The notes below the pieces were generated by a model. It made no database searches. It was not told the DNA's origin and was given only the letters and a program-made list of their open reading frames with translations. Source: Combretum micranthum (lineage: Eukaryota > Streptophyta > Magnoliopsida > Myrtales > Combretaceae). From it: a DNA stretch of 64,000 bases. The stretch's first letter is position 1, and the number at the start of each line of letters is the position of its first letter. The stretch covers positions 372,001-436,000 of the forward strand of contig JAMXBD010000820.1 in the NCBI GenBank assembly GCA_024138025.1, read 5' to 3'. Position numbers and translations under genes: made by a program. This document shows, one piece after another, positions 10,662-22,679 of this stretch.

Positions 10662-11234
10662 TGTTGGGTTTTTTTTATCTCTCTGCAGCCCAGCCCACCT
10701 AAATCACACTTTTCACCTTATCTTCGCACGTGACTCTCAATTCTCCACAGACCTCACTTCTCGAATACTCCTCTCTCGTTCTTTCCCTAACCCTAAGAAA
10801 TTAGGGTTTCTCTCTACAAAAGCTAAGTATTATATTTCTTTATGCTCTCTGATACATCATACCCTAGCGATATTATATTCACTGATGGTATTTCTATTTA
10901 TTGCAGGTAACATGAAGGAAGTGTATACTGTGGATTATTCGAGCTAATCCAAGCTCCACAATGAACACGATGACTTCCAAAAGGGGGGTTAATTCCCTTT
11001 TCCCTTTTACTTCTCATTTATATGCATCCATGTACAATACTATTGCTATACTGTTACATGCAATCTGTTACAAAGCTGTTAGTTGGTTAAATCTAACCAA
11101 CTCTGTATACAATGATGTTTCTATCAGTTTCGTTGGTTGAGCCTAACCAACTCTATTTATCTGTTCATTTATCTACTATGTAATCCTCAAATTTACTTGG
11201 TAATGTTCTACGTCTCGTACTATGACGTGTAACA
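10662..11234 (-). repeat. 5' LTR (sense) of the Reina-like element
   Basis: 573 bp, TG...CA. Compared with the other copy it has 8 instead of 10 Ts near 10668 and 6 instead of 5 Gs near 10983; I saw no substitution. On the minus strand a TATA-like tataaatg lies at 11022-11015, which would place U3 at about 11234-11023. Confidence 0.93.
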
Positions 11235-11239
11235 CATAG

Positions 11240-12650
11240 ACAAAGAACAGAGGGAGTACCATTCGGACTTGGAGCCTGAAGATGTCTAGTGTTTATCTTA
11301 CTAGAAGAATACCATAAAACTAGGAGTAGGGAAGCAAGGATTCAATTCAAGGATGAACCGAAATCGAATTGTCTTTTGCTAAAATTCGAATTGCTTAAAA
11401 ATGGTTTAGTTTATTATGGTTGCAGTTAGAGGTGTTATCAAATTGAATAAAACCAAAACTAACTGTAAAATGCAATTTATTCCATGGTTTAGTTCAAATC
11501 TCTACATTGCTTAAAGCAATTTGATTCTCTACAAGGATCAAATCATAAGTCATAAGTGAAGTCAAACCAAAATGAAGAATGTTGCTACTTTTTAGACTAT
11601 TAATATAATTTTTATTAATTTATTCTACTTCATTACAATTGAATACAAATTATTCTAATATAAATAATTTCTCATTTGTGATTTTTATTATAGAGTCATT
11701 TAAGTGGGTGAGAAGTAATATAATTAAAATTTTTAGTATTATAATAGTTTAGGTTCAATGAAAATAATGTCAAATAAATGAGTCGATATAAAATCAAATG
11801 CATAAAAAGTTAAACGGAAGCCACTCCATATAAGTTAAAATATTTTTTTTATTTTGAATTTTAAAAGTATATTATGTTTTTAGGGGAAAAATATAAGTGG
11901 TCATTCACCTTTTGCTGTTTTTCTATTTGAGTCACTCAAGTTTTAACTTTTTATGCAAATCATGTACTTTCTTTTTTTTCTTTTTTTTTTTTGTTTAAAT
12001 CCTTCCCCTTTAGGTTTTTTATAGAAGTCTTTTGAAAAAAGTCTAAAATAACCCATCATCATTCTCGTTAATAATTGCACTTCATTCAAGTAGGAGAACT
12101 TGTGTCCAAGAGTCGATGAGTCCATCAACAAAACATCCAATTTTCATTTTTTTTTTGGATAAATTACACGATAAGGTATCCATATGAGTAGTATTGGTAT
12201 GTAAACTATAAGTCACTATTTGTCCCACAACTGGCTCCAAATACGTAGTCCATTATTCACTTATCTCAAATTATTCTTGTGATGACTAGAAATAGAAATT
12301 AGTTTGAATCAAATCAGAATATGGTCATTTTTGTTTTATGCACGTTTAGTTAAATACATGGTAGAACTTTAACTTGTCTTCTTGTAGATTTCTGCAACCT
12401 TATAAAGACCATAAGCAACCAAGTACCCAAGTAAATTGACGAGAATTACATTAGGTAATTGTAAACAATTAAAAGTCACTTTCAAAGACGTTTTGACCAA
12501 CTATAACACTTAAGCAATCAACTGAGATCTTTATTTAACCTGACTATAAGAGATGGATGGTTGGCTACTTACTTTTGATATCAATTGCCTTTAAATCAAG
12601 GATTGTAAAAAAAAACCCTAGAATAAAGAAATTTTACATACTCCTATGTC
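11240..12650. other. AT-rich spacer with worn MITE-like words
   Basis: No gene recognised. Around 11430-11580 there are caaattgaa/gttcaaatc words that may be a decayed MITE. Around 11880-12180 there are words typical of plant foldback MITEs. Borders could not be set. Confidence 0.4.
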
Positions 12651-12654
12651 GCAG

Positions 12655-13215
12655 GCATTAATTTGCTGGCAAAGGTAGTGCTAAAGCATGGTAAACTTGC
12701 ACACATAATGAATGATTGGTGGTGCACTAGGAGGGTCACTCGACGCGGCCACTACGATGCTTAAATCAGTTTGTAGGCTCAAGAGAGTAAGGTAAGAGTA
12801 GATAAGATAACTCAAGATTTTGTTACTCATACCTTTAAGTGAGAGGTCTATTTATAGTCTTTGGTCATACCTTAATTAGAGCCCTATAGGATCTTATTCC
12901 ATGTATGCTTAAGCCCATAGAAAGGCAGGTGCCTCAGGCCTAAGGTAGTATTCATTCGCAATAGAGGTGGTTAAGCCCTGAACTACTCCTGCGATGAGGT
13001 AAGAGTAAGGCAAGGGGGGATGATCCTCAACATGTGCAATCAGGTCGATGACAAGCAAAGGGCTGAGGCCCTAGTCGGATTGAGGCCTTAATGGAGGCTC
13101 CTCGACCAAGTGTTCTTTGTGGGCTTGTTAGCCCATAATGGTCAATCATGCGCACACAATGCTTTGGCAAAATATTTTCTATCAACCCCCTTGCTTCCGT
13201 ATACTTCCCATCTTC
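12655..13215 (-). repeat. Tat-type (Retand-like) LTR piece
   Basis: On the minus strand a TATAAATA box at 12856-12849 is followed by the pattern known from Tat/Retand LTR leaders, including ctgatttaagcatcg near 12770. U3 would be at about 13215-12857. The region is richer in GC than its surroundings. No internal domain or partner LTR was found nearby, so it is a solo LTR or fragment. Borders are approximate. Confidence 0.5.
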
Positions 13216-13432
13216 CAAATTTGATTTAAATCTTTTTACTCAAGAATGAAACCCCATTTGACATCAAAACCCACTTAATCACAAATTAGACCAAACTTCT
13301 TTAAAATTTATAATTCAATTTTCCAAATACTATTGCTCTAGCAAAATTAATTTAGTTGCATACTAATCTAAACTTATTGTATCTTCTTTTTACTAAAAAT
13401 TCCTATTTTAATTCTTTAGTGTTAAATCTTAT

Positions 13433-13722
13433 GTAATTTTCATATTTGGTACCCAAATTTTGTTTATTTTTACAATTAACTATCTAAAGTTTAAAAAATA
13501 TCAAATTAACACCCAAACTTTGCTCATTTTTGCAATTAATTACTTAAACTTTACTATATTTTGCAACTAGCTACTTGAACTTCACTCATTTTGCAATCAA
13601 CTGCCTCATGTAAGTATTATAAATGAACTCAAAAAGTTTCTAAATAGTAAATTGAGACTTTTAAACTTTAGGTTATTAATTATATAAACTGGCAAAATTT
13701 AGGTACCAAATATGACATTTAC
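13433..13722. mobile_element. Foldback MITE
   Basis: Long inverted ends: tcatatttggtacccaaatt on the left pairs with its near-copy read from the right (tcatatttggtacctaaatt). Inner words (aattaactatctaaagttt) also pair. A relative lies at about 36053-36340. No duplication confirmed. Confidence 0.6.
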
Positions 13723-14317
13723 CTTTAAATCTTTAATACAATAATAAAATTGAATCAAATTCTAATTTTATAGAACTCTAAATACATTAGATTTATGCTT
13801 CTAATCATTTCATGAATGGAATATGAATATATTGCTTGCTCAAAAGTCAAAACAATATGTATACACCACACATATAAAGGCACCTCATTCACCTGTCTTA
13901 CACTAGTTTAGTCACATGATGCATCTGTGTTATGCTTTTAGGATCTTTATTTTGTTTTTTTAAAGATTCTCTACACAATCAATAATGCATTTTATAAGTT
14001 GGAGGATAATGATACTTAAAAGGATATGGCATTTCTTCACTTAGATTTTCTCTTAAAACTTTAAGCTTCGAGAAAATCCTAAAACTTTGAGAAAATACAA
14101 TCAATAATGTATTCTTAAGCTTTTAGATATGTAAGAAATAAATTTAAAAGTGAGTGTTAATGTTTTTTTTTTTTTTTTTGGTGGAGGCCAAAAGAATGTT
14201 AAGCTTTTAGCCAACTTCTTTAATGAGAAAATAAGGTTTTACTAGTCTACCATACTCTTCACTTTATTTTGTAAGTGTGTTTCATGGACACCATGTATAT
14301 CTTACATTATTATTGAT

Positions 14318-14646
14318 AGGGTAAATTATATCAAAAGGTCCCAACGTTTGGGAATAAATTCATTTGAAGTCTCAATGTTTTAAGTGGTTCAAAAGAGGTC
14401 TCAATATTTTGAGAAATAGGTCAATTGAGGTCTTAACATTTTTGAGTGGATCAAAAAGCAGTCCCAACATTTAGATAAGTGGGTCAATTGAAGTTTCCAT
14501 TGACATGTGTCAACAAGAGAAATATTTAATTAAAACTCAGAAGACAATTTTCCAAATGTTGAGACCTCTTTTGAACTTTTCGAAATGTTGGGACTTTGAA
14601 TGGACTTCCCTACCAAACATTTAGACCTTATAGTGTAATTTACCCT
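14318..14646. mobile_element. Mutator-like MITE
   Basis: Inverted ends start agggtaaatta on both strands and run on imperfectly (aaggtcccaacgtttgg against aaggtctaaatgtttgg). The flanks attattgat (14309-14317) and attattggg (14647-14655) agree in 7 of 9 bases, fitting a 9-bp Mutator-type duplication. It is 329 bp and non-coding. Confidence 0.7.
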
Positions 14647-14689
14647 ATTATTGGGCTCCCTAAGTCTAGGCTAATCTCTTTAGGTCATG

Positions 14690-15400
14690 GACCAACTTGT
14701 TGAGCATTGGAGTGAGATGTAGGATCATGGTCTAATCTACCTAAACCTATGGGCACCTCTGAAAGGACCTTAAACAAGTTTCACAAGGTTAAGTCAGGCT
14801 ACTTTACTTGGCAATAGCTTTGCTGCCATTTGCCAATCTCTTGCTTGTTTTTCAATGTTTCATTTTTATTTAGGGAAAGCAGGTTGACTTGCTTGTTGTC
14901 TTTAGTTAGCATAGCAATTACAAAAATTTTGTAATTTAGAAAATCTGCTTCCAATATCTTCATAGACTTACTTTCCTAAACTATTGAAAAATATTTTCTA
15001 GATTTGATTTTATCTACTTAACAAATATATCATGGATATATTTCTATAAATCCCCCGAAGACATCTTAATAATAAATATCCACTCTCATGTTTCTCTTTG
15101 GCTATTGTTAGTTTGTCTTCTTAATCACTCATTAACTAAAAACATTGGAATTGTCACACTAAAGAACCCCCTGGCATCTAGTAATCATTCTTGTCTTACA
15201 GATCAAGTTATTGAAGATTCAAGGCTTTACATGGCCCAATTTGTGAAGATCTATGATTCTCCAAATTGATACTCTATTAGTGAAAATTTGCATAGGACAA
15301 TTTTATCACTTTGTAGGGATCTTTGATTCTTTTAGATGTTGACCAATAATCACTACATTCAACAAACAAACATTAGTTTTTGAAGAAACCACTAGCAACA
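14690..15400 (+). repeat. Probable 5' LTR/leader of the Tat-type remnant
   Basis: It lies directly upstream of the decayed Tat gag and has a TATAAA box at 15045-15050, followed by the CCCCCGAAG leader expected of an LTR promoter. I could not find a clean TG...CA border or a primer binding site, so the extent is a guess from context. Confidence 0.35.
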
Positions 15401-18145
15401 ATGGTTGGAAATTCGAAGAGCAAGAATATTACTCAAGAAAATCCTTTAATTAGAGATGAAATTGTTAATGTGTCCAATCTTAATGCTAGTGCCTCCAATG
15501 TAAATCTGCTTGCACCTACCATCATTGTCAAACAGTGGCTCATTGCACTCAAGTGAAGACAAATGGTAGCGCAAGATGAAGAATTATGCAAATAGTGCTA
15601 AGATGTTTTGCGATGCAACGATCACCTTTATGCTTGGATAGTACAGTTTGAACAAGGCTACAATACACTAGTGCATAAGTCAGAGGAGCAAGACAATTCC
15701 ATTAATCTACTTGTTGACCCACTAAAAGCAGACCCATAAGTGTAAGCTATGAGTAACCACAATCCCAATCCCATGCCATCTGCTTACCAGGTCACCCTAA
15801 GGGGCCGATCTAATACTCTAGCTTGTATCCCTATCATGTCTTGCATACATGCTGAGGCAAGCGACCAAGTTGAATCCTATGTTTTCAAAGGGAAGAAATC
15901 AATTGCTAATATAGATCTTAATGAGCTCAACGAATATCTCAAGAAGCTCTTTGATGTCAAGGAAAGTGTGACAAGTCTTCATCTGTTGAAACTCCCTCTA
16001 CTCAAGCTATATAAGACGAAGTGATGCCTCTATACATTAGACTCCTAATTCTAGAAAATTATGATGGCACAATTGATACAAAAAGCCATCTCACCCATTT
16101 CTAAATATTGAAGTACATTTATAGATTCAATGATGCCATCACTTGTAAAGTATTTTTTAGCACCTTATAGAAAACTGTTCAAATTAAGTACAGTTAACTC
16201 TTAAAGAACTCCACTAGCTGCTTTGAAGAGTCAGAAAGCCTTTGGAGGAAGACATTTCGTCCCATTACCTCATTAAAGAGGGCCTTTTAGAGATTATGCA
16301 ACATACTTCTCAAATGCAGCACTCAACATCTCTAACTTGCATGCAACAACTTAGAGTGTAGATCCATCTAGGGACCTTTTTGAGTCTCTTCCAAGAATGC
16401 ACCTTGAACTCTAGAGTATTTTAAGGAGAAAGCAAAGAAATGAATCGTCTAATAGGATAACAATTGAGCTTGGTAAGAGATATAATGCCAAAATTCTGAA
16501 TCTGAGAAAGATAATGGACACAAGAAAGATCAATAGATCAGTTAAAGTCGACTAGGTTCAAGCAAAGATAAGGATTCCTCTTCTTTCCACAATGGAGGAG
16601 ATAATGGGTATAAACGCCTTTTCTTGGCCTATACCAAATTCACTCCCCTTAGCAAGTCATAAGAAGAGATATTTCTCAAGGTCTACAATAGGAATATCTT
16701 ACCCTTTGCACAAAAATGAGGGGTAATCCAAGTTAGTAGGACTTCGATAAGTATTCTGACTATCACTAAGATCATGTTCTCAAAACTAACAAATGATTTC
16801 AACATAAGAACACCTTACAAAATGTCATTCAATGTGGCTACTAAAACAAGAGTTAATGTCATGAATGATATTTGAATTTTGACAAAATATGCAATTAGGT
16901 ACTTGGACTTTGAAATTGATCAATCTAATACCTAAAAGAACTTTTTGTGCACATTAGTGGTATCTTTGTCAAGTTCTTTTAAGTACTAAATTGATCAAAT
17001 TTCAAAATTTATCTAATACTAAATTGATCAATTTCAAAGTTCATGTATTTAATTGAATGTTTTATCAAAGTTCATGTATCATTTGTGACATTACCCCTTA
17101 AAATAAATATATCGCAGACCTTAATAGTTGAGTCAAAAGAGCTTTTGTACACAAATGAATTGAATAAGGTTAGAAAGAAGAAGATGAATAAAGCAAATAA
17201 TTGGCAATAATCAGACCCTTAAGGTTGTCATTAACATTATCGTTGAGGCCTTCACTTAACCAGTGCTTTAAAGAATGAGCAGGTCATGAACCCATGTGCC
17301 AAGAAGCTAAGAATAGACATTTCAATATCATTCTCAAACTAAGATCTTGAAGGGATTTGAATCCCTCATTAGGTCGTCCTCATTGTCTTTGCTTAAATTG
17401 TCGAGTTTGATGTTAAAAAGGCGATGATCAACATAGATAGTTGCACAGACAATATCATCAATAATGTTAACAAGCATACGGTCCCCAAAGCTTAAAAAGA
17501 CTTTGAAGCCTTATGATTATCAATTGTATGACTTCAATGATTAATGATCTACTGGTCAAGACTAGAGGTATTATAACTCTTCCCATGGAGCTCGACTGAT
17601 ATAGAATTATTGGTTATAGATTGTTGGTCACGTTCTAATGTCATCTTAAGTCAACCCAATCAATCCACCTTTAGGATAATCTTGTCACCTATACACTTGA
17701 AAAGCTAAAATTCTTGACCTAATAGGAATTGACATATGATAGGGAGATCAACAGCTCTCCAAGGATTGGAACTTAGATGCCATAGAAAAGAGAGAAGCAT
17801 TTTTGTTTGAATCTAGTTTAGAGGAGTAAATAGTTTATAGGGTAGAACCAGCTGAAGAAATTGAAACATTTAACTCAGATGTAGCTCTAAGTATAACCAA
17901 ATAGGGACATCTGTGTCTTCCTAACTCAAAAAGTGACTCATTGCATTCCTTCAAGCTAACATTGATATGTTTTCCTATTTTTCATTTGATGATGGGCATC
18001 TCTCCAAAATTCAAAACTTATTACCTTAGTATCAATTCCACTATTAAGCTTGTCAAAGAAGAGATTTAAAAGTTGTTGAATGCAAATTTTATTTAGACGA
18101 AGTGATATCCAACCTAGCTATAAAATGTTGTGCTAGTAAAAAAAA
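15401..18145 (+). pseudogene. Tat-type gypsy gag-protease-RT remnant, first part
   Basis: Starts at the ATG at 15401. Short pieces in all three frames, split by many stops, follow the Tat/Retand order. The gag core (YDGTIDTKSHL near 16062, then DAITCKVFFSTL) matches the retrotransposon gag family; a DFDKYSDYH zinc-finger-like block lies near 16744; a protease-like stretch near 17390-17600 keeps TRGIITLPMEL; and the RT entry lies near 17940-18140 (ANIDMFP, then VVLVKK). The longest open piece is 15749-16024. A foldback element splits it at 16853-17094. Many stops look like substitutions, so this copy is old and non-functional. Confidence 0.75.
16853..17094. mobile_element. Foldback element nested in the Tat remnant
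   Basis: The two halves are inverted copies of each other over about 60 bp at each end, for example ttgaccaat-like and ctttgaaattgatcaa words facing their complements. The loop holds tacctaaaagaactttttg and its partner. It sits between the gag zinc-finger-like block and the protease-like region. No target duplication defined. Confidence 0.6.
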
Positions 18146-18495
18146 GGTGAAGATGCCAAAACACCTCATAAATTTTAGAAATGGTGTGGGTTAACCCCTT
18201 AAAGTTTAAAAGTGTGGTTGTTGTCCCCCTTAACTATAAACAATTTGCAATTAAGGACATCTTGTCCTTTTTTTTTCCTGTCCTTTTTCGTTATAATTTT
18301 CATACAATTTGTACAAATTCCATACAAGAAGTGCACTTGGAACAGTGTAATTTTTGTACTTTCTTGACAGAAAAGTAAAGAATGTCCTTAATTGCAAATT
18401 ATTTATAGTTCAAGAGGTAAAAAACCACACTATTAAAGTTCATGGGTCAATCAACGCTATTCTTAAAGTTTAAGGGGTGCTTTTATATTTAACCC
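18146..18495. mobile_element. Mutator-like foldback MITE inside the Tat RT
   Basis: A 350-bp insertion with inverted arms of more than 100 bp. Matching inner words include tttgcaattaaggacat on both arms (near 18248 and, inverted, near 18384). A 9-bp repeat, taaaaaaaa, flanks it at 18137-18145 and 18496-18504, fitting a Mutator-type duplication, though a T/A run is weak evidence on its own. The insertion splits the RT exactly between VVLVKK and NGKWKMRINY, which are adjacent in the family. That supports the borders independently. Confidence 0.75.
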
Positions 18496-18504
18496 TAAAA
18501 AAAA

Positions 18505-18748
18505 AATGGGAAATGGAAAATGCGTATCAATTACCTCGATCTTAATAAAGGATACTCCAAGAATTATTTTTCCCTTCCGTGGATTACTTAACTTGTCGAC
18601 TCTATGTCTAGTCATGTGTTTTTAAGTTTTATAGATGCCTTTTAAAGTTACAATTAGATTAAAATGGAGCCTAAAGATGATATCTATACCTTCTTCATCA
18701 CCAGCTTCGAGACACATGTTATTGTATCATGTTAGGCATAACATAGAG
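18505..18748 (+). pseudogene. Tat-type RT remnant, middle part
   Basis: Continues the RT after the MITE: NGKWKMRINY, a DLNKGYSKNYF block and FLSFIDAF, then IKMEPKDDIYTFFI to about 18735. Stops are present. The last five bases, tagag (18744-18748), are the target duplication of the LTR insertion that follows. Confidence 0.75.
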
Positions 18749-20336
18749 TGTCACGCCTTAAAGGGTACTCTAAACGCTACAGTCCACCACATTAATATTA
18801 AAGCTTAAGTATGACAACCTTAGTCATCCCAAAAGCTTCGATATTTGGTGTAAGGTGTATCTTCACGAGAGGACCAACTTTGAAACAAGTTATTTAAGAT
18901 AACATTCATAATAGCAGTTAAGAATAGAAATCACAACATAACACCTTAAATATGGAATATAAAAGTCTAACAAATATCAAAGGGGCATTCCCCTATCATA
19001 AGATATAGTCCATCATAGTCTATTCAAAATAGTTACATTGGAGATTTACTTAGAAGTTTAAGTCTACATCTAGCCTTTCATTCATCCAAAAACTCCTGAA
19101 TCCAAAATGTAGTACCAGAGAAAAATATCCCCAGGACATTAACCAAAGGTAGGGATGCTACAATAAATATCTGTAAGGGGGTAAGCTTCCTTGCTTAATG
19201 AGAATTATTTCCACAAATAAGTACTTGAACAATCAATATTCAGATAAGTTATTTAAATAAGCATACGAGATGCAACAACCACATGAGCAAGCAATATATA
19301 TGATTTTCTAAGAATCATATGTTGAATGGATTTACCCCTCCATTCGGGGTTATGTGTTCTGAGCCATAAAGACCATAATTCACAAATGAAGTTTTTGTAG
19401 TTTTTATATGAGCCACTAGTAGCCGCTAAAATATAGTTAATTCGAGTGTCTACCTACCATTTTGATTGAGCGACCATTTTCCATAAAGTAGAATTTCGGG
19501 TTCTACGGATCTCACTATTATGCCCTTGTCCCACCAAGGGTATAATAATGAATGCAATGTGACTCACTAAATGTTATGCATGAATAATTTTATTTAAGTA
19601 ATCATGGCATAATATTAAATATTTTAAAAGTGATCATAGAGTTGTAGACATATCATTTCTATACTAAATCAAACATTGGTTATTTGATAATTCCCGCCTC
19701 GATATGCTTAACATAATTTCAACCATATATGTAAGGCACATGCACTTTCATGTTTTGATCTTTTCCTAATTCTAGTGCCTCTAATCTACAAGTAAAATAA
19801 TAAATACAAGAATATAGGAAATTAAACTCACTTAGCCATGGTAGCAGAAAACTCCTAGTTAAAATAGTCCTCTGGATGAGGAAACTTGGGCTCTTCATTG
19901 CCTAAACAAGAGAAATACCCAAAATGAGTATTTTTTGGAAGTTCTACTTAAACTTGTAAATTCTATTTTACTAAGTTCGTCAAAACTCGTATGAAGTGAG
20001 ATTCCAACTTAAAATGATCATAACTTGCTAAATTTAACTCGAAATTTCGCATATATATACTGTTTTCTACCTATTCGAAAAGATTTATCTATTTATAAGG
20101 TTATTTTTATCATAAAAGGTCATTTGAGTTCCAAAAATACATGGTACATAATTAATACGAAAATTCCAGCCCTTGAAACATGATTTTTCCAAACCTTTTT
20201 ATCAATAAAAAATCTAATAGCAAACATATAGATATTTATATAGTTGAAAAATCTTTTTAATACATATGCAACTCATATAATATGCATGGTCCTGATGATG
20301 TTATCTTAATCAATAATTTCTCAAAAACAATCTTGT

Positions 20337-20680
20337 CTTAATAGCTTGAAAAGTGAAGTTAACAAAATTATTTTAAGTTGTTTGGAAATAAAACTAAAGA
20401 TTTTTTAGTCATTTAATGTATAATATAATTTATTTTTCCTTAACTCTTAAAAGATAATTTAGATTAAAAAAAATTTTTCTTTCCAAGTTATTTGCAAATT
20501 TTATTCTCTTAATAACTTGAAAAGTGAAGTTAACAAAATTATTTTAAGTTGTTTGGAAATAAAACTAAAGATTTTTGAGTCATTTAATGTATAATATAAT
20601 TTATTTTTCCTTAACTCTTAAACGATAATTTAGATTAAAAAATTTTTGTCTTTCCAAGTTATCTACAAATTTTATTCCCT
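20337..20680. repeat. 171-bp tandem duplication inside the solo LTR
   Basis: Unit 1 at 20337-20507 and unit 2 at 20508-20680 both start cttaata(g/a)cttgaaaag and differ at only a few positions and in A/T run lengths. Confidence 0.85.
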
Positions 20681-21775
20681 AAATAGACTTTACTTGGTGA
20701 GTTGATTTTAACTTGTTTTGAAAAGCTTGTTTTTATCTTAAAATGTTAGTAAGGATTTTACAAACAAGTTTTTAAGAAAATTTCTCATAGTAAAGTATTT
20801 ATCAACATTAAGATTTTTAATGATAGTTTGAAAAAAAGTAAGGAATTTCTTAGTTAATTTTTGAAATGTCCTTATATATTAACAACACTAAAATCTATGT
20901 TGTTCTTTGTCTAAATTCTTTGAAAAGCATTTTATTGATATAAAATTCTAAATTTTAATGAAACTTGTCCTAAGTGATAAAGATACATATTTAAATTGAG
21001 TTGAACTTATTTTCTTTTTCTTAAGAAAGAACTTTTTATTTTTATTAAGACAACAATCAACTTGATCATGGATTAACATGAGTTTGTAACTAAGTAACAT
21101 GATAAAATAATTAACAACGAAGATGGAAAATACAAAGATAAACAAATAATAAATATCAAGTATTGGAAGTCTTAGGTTGATTCAAAGATTCCAGACTTAG
21201 ACATGGGCAAGTCCAAAAAGAAAAATAAAAGAAATAAGAAAATTTGTTTTGACTTGATGATGACAAGTCTAAAACTAGAAAGACTAGTCTTAATATAAAA
21301 GCATGGAAAAAATAAATAATTGCAAAGCATAAATAAATAAAATAACAGTTATGTTAGTGAGCTTATATACTATAAGAAATATATATACACAAATATATTT
21401 ACTAATATATAGAAGTTAGATTAGGATAATAATAACATGTAACAATATAACAATAATAAAATAACATAATAATAAAATGAGATTTATTCATGACCAAGAA
21501 CAAAATATGAACATAGTGTTGCTTCCATAACACATATATGTTTAGGAAACCTACACCATGATTATGTTAAGTTACATGATATGGTTAAGAGATATTAATA
21601 AGAGTTTTACCTAATATAGGAATATGGATGGTAGAAAAAGAGAGGTTATGGTAGTATGAGAATAGTAGAAATGTGGAAGATGAGAAAAGATTTTTGGAGA
21701 GATGAATTGAGTAGTGATTTTGAGAGAGTTTTGTTAATGTAAATGAGTGTGTGAAAGAAATGGGGGGAGATGGGG

Positions 21776-21783
21776 TATTTATA
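21776..21783 (-). promoter_or_regulatory. TATA box of the solo LTR
   Basis: Minus-strand TATAAATA followed by a C-rich stretch, the usual start-site surroundings of a plant LTR promoter. If active it would transcribe leftward. Confidence 0.5.
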
Positions 21784-22488
21784 GAGTTTGTGGAGGGAAA
21801 ATTATGTGAATTAAATAAAATGAAAAAGAAAAACTTATGTGTGTATGGAAGGCGGAGGCACCGATTGGAAAGAAAGAGAGAGAGAAAGTTGATTTGTTTT
21901 GTATTTTTGTTAATAAAAAGTAATAATTTGTAAGGTATGATGTGAATAAAGTTCTATGAGAAATGTAAAAAGTAAGAAATAGGTATGGCAGAGTGTAAGA
22001 ATACGTAGTAGAAAAGTATAAATAGGTGAATATTAATGAATAGTGTAGAATAGTACTATGAATAATATATAAGACAAATTAATATAGATAATAAAGAGAA
22101 TACGTGTAATTAGACTATATCTGATATTTTTAGATACCAAAAAATTATAAAATTGATATTTTTGAAATCCTTATATTTTTATGAATCTAACGATTTTATT
22201 AGAATATTTTTACTGTTTGGTGCACCAAGGCACGATTTTCGAAATCTGATCCCGTTTGGATAAAAAACGAAATAAATTTTAACAAATCTAATATTTTTAA
22301 GCTTCCTTATATTATTATGAACCATAATTCACAATTATCTCAATTTTATTGTTTAGGGGTTAAGAGCGCAGGATTATCGGATCTAAATCCACTAGGGTTT
22401 ATCATAGGTTTATTGACTTTAGGGTTTCGGGTTGACTTCCAGCTTAGGGTTTAAGCATAAAATATATCATAAAATCTAGAGGCATACA

Positions 22489-22640
22489 TAGAGGTTTAAC
22501 TGGATGACATAATTGTGAAGAGTAGAAAGCCTAAAGATCATCTCTAGGATTTGCATGAGATCTCCAACAGGCTAAGACACTTCAACATGCAACTTAACCC
22601 TTAAGAAGTGTGTCTTGAGGTAACCTTTGGCAAGTTCTTT
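22489..22640 (+). pseudogene. Tat-type RT remnant, last part
   Basis: The RT catalytic region resumes after the LTR: LDDIIVKSRKPKDHL, then RLRHFNMQLNP and FGKFFG. This is the FVDD block and the following helix in Tat RTs. A TAA replaces the Tyr codon before LDD. Similarity ends near 22640; RNase H and integrase are missing. Confidence 0.75.
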
Positions 22641-22679
22641 GGTTAATCACTAATAAATATAATATATTCATTTTTTAGG

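Larger units (their letters stand above)
5603..11234 (-). mobile_element. Complete Ty3/gypsy chromovirus (Reina-like), young insertion
   Basis: A 5632-bp LTR retrotransposon on the minus strand, bounded by TG...CA ends and a perfect 5-bp target duplication, catag, at 5598-5602 and 11235-11239. In sense order: LTR (11234-10662), primer site, gag, zinc knuckle, protease, reverse transcriptase, RNase H, integrase, chromodomain, polypurine tract, LTR (6176-5603). The order RT-RNase H-integrase defines Ty3/gypsy, and the C-terminal chromodomain makes it a chromovirus. Compact size and RT pattern suggest the Reina lineage (tentative). The two LTRs differ only in two homopolymer lengths, so it inserted very recently. 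The coding region nevertheless has several single-base frameshifts. Confidence 0.93.
18749..22488 (-). mobile_element. 3.74-kb probable solo LTR (Tekay/Del-type) inserted in the Tat RT
   Basis: Begins TGTCACGCC and ends GGCATACA on the plus strand (TG...CA), flanked by a perfect 5-bp duplication, tagag, at 18744-18748 and 22489-22493. The Tat RT resumes immediately after it. Read on the minus strand the end is ...GGCGTGACA, usual for Tekay/Del LTRs. A TATAAATA box lies at 21783-21776, giving about 700 bp of U3 and a very long R-U5. No gag or pol is visible, so one LTR left by recombination between two LTRs is the simplest reading. It contains a 171-bp tandem duplication. Confidence 0.8.
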
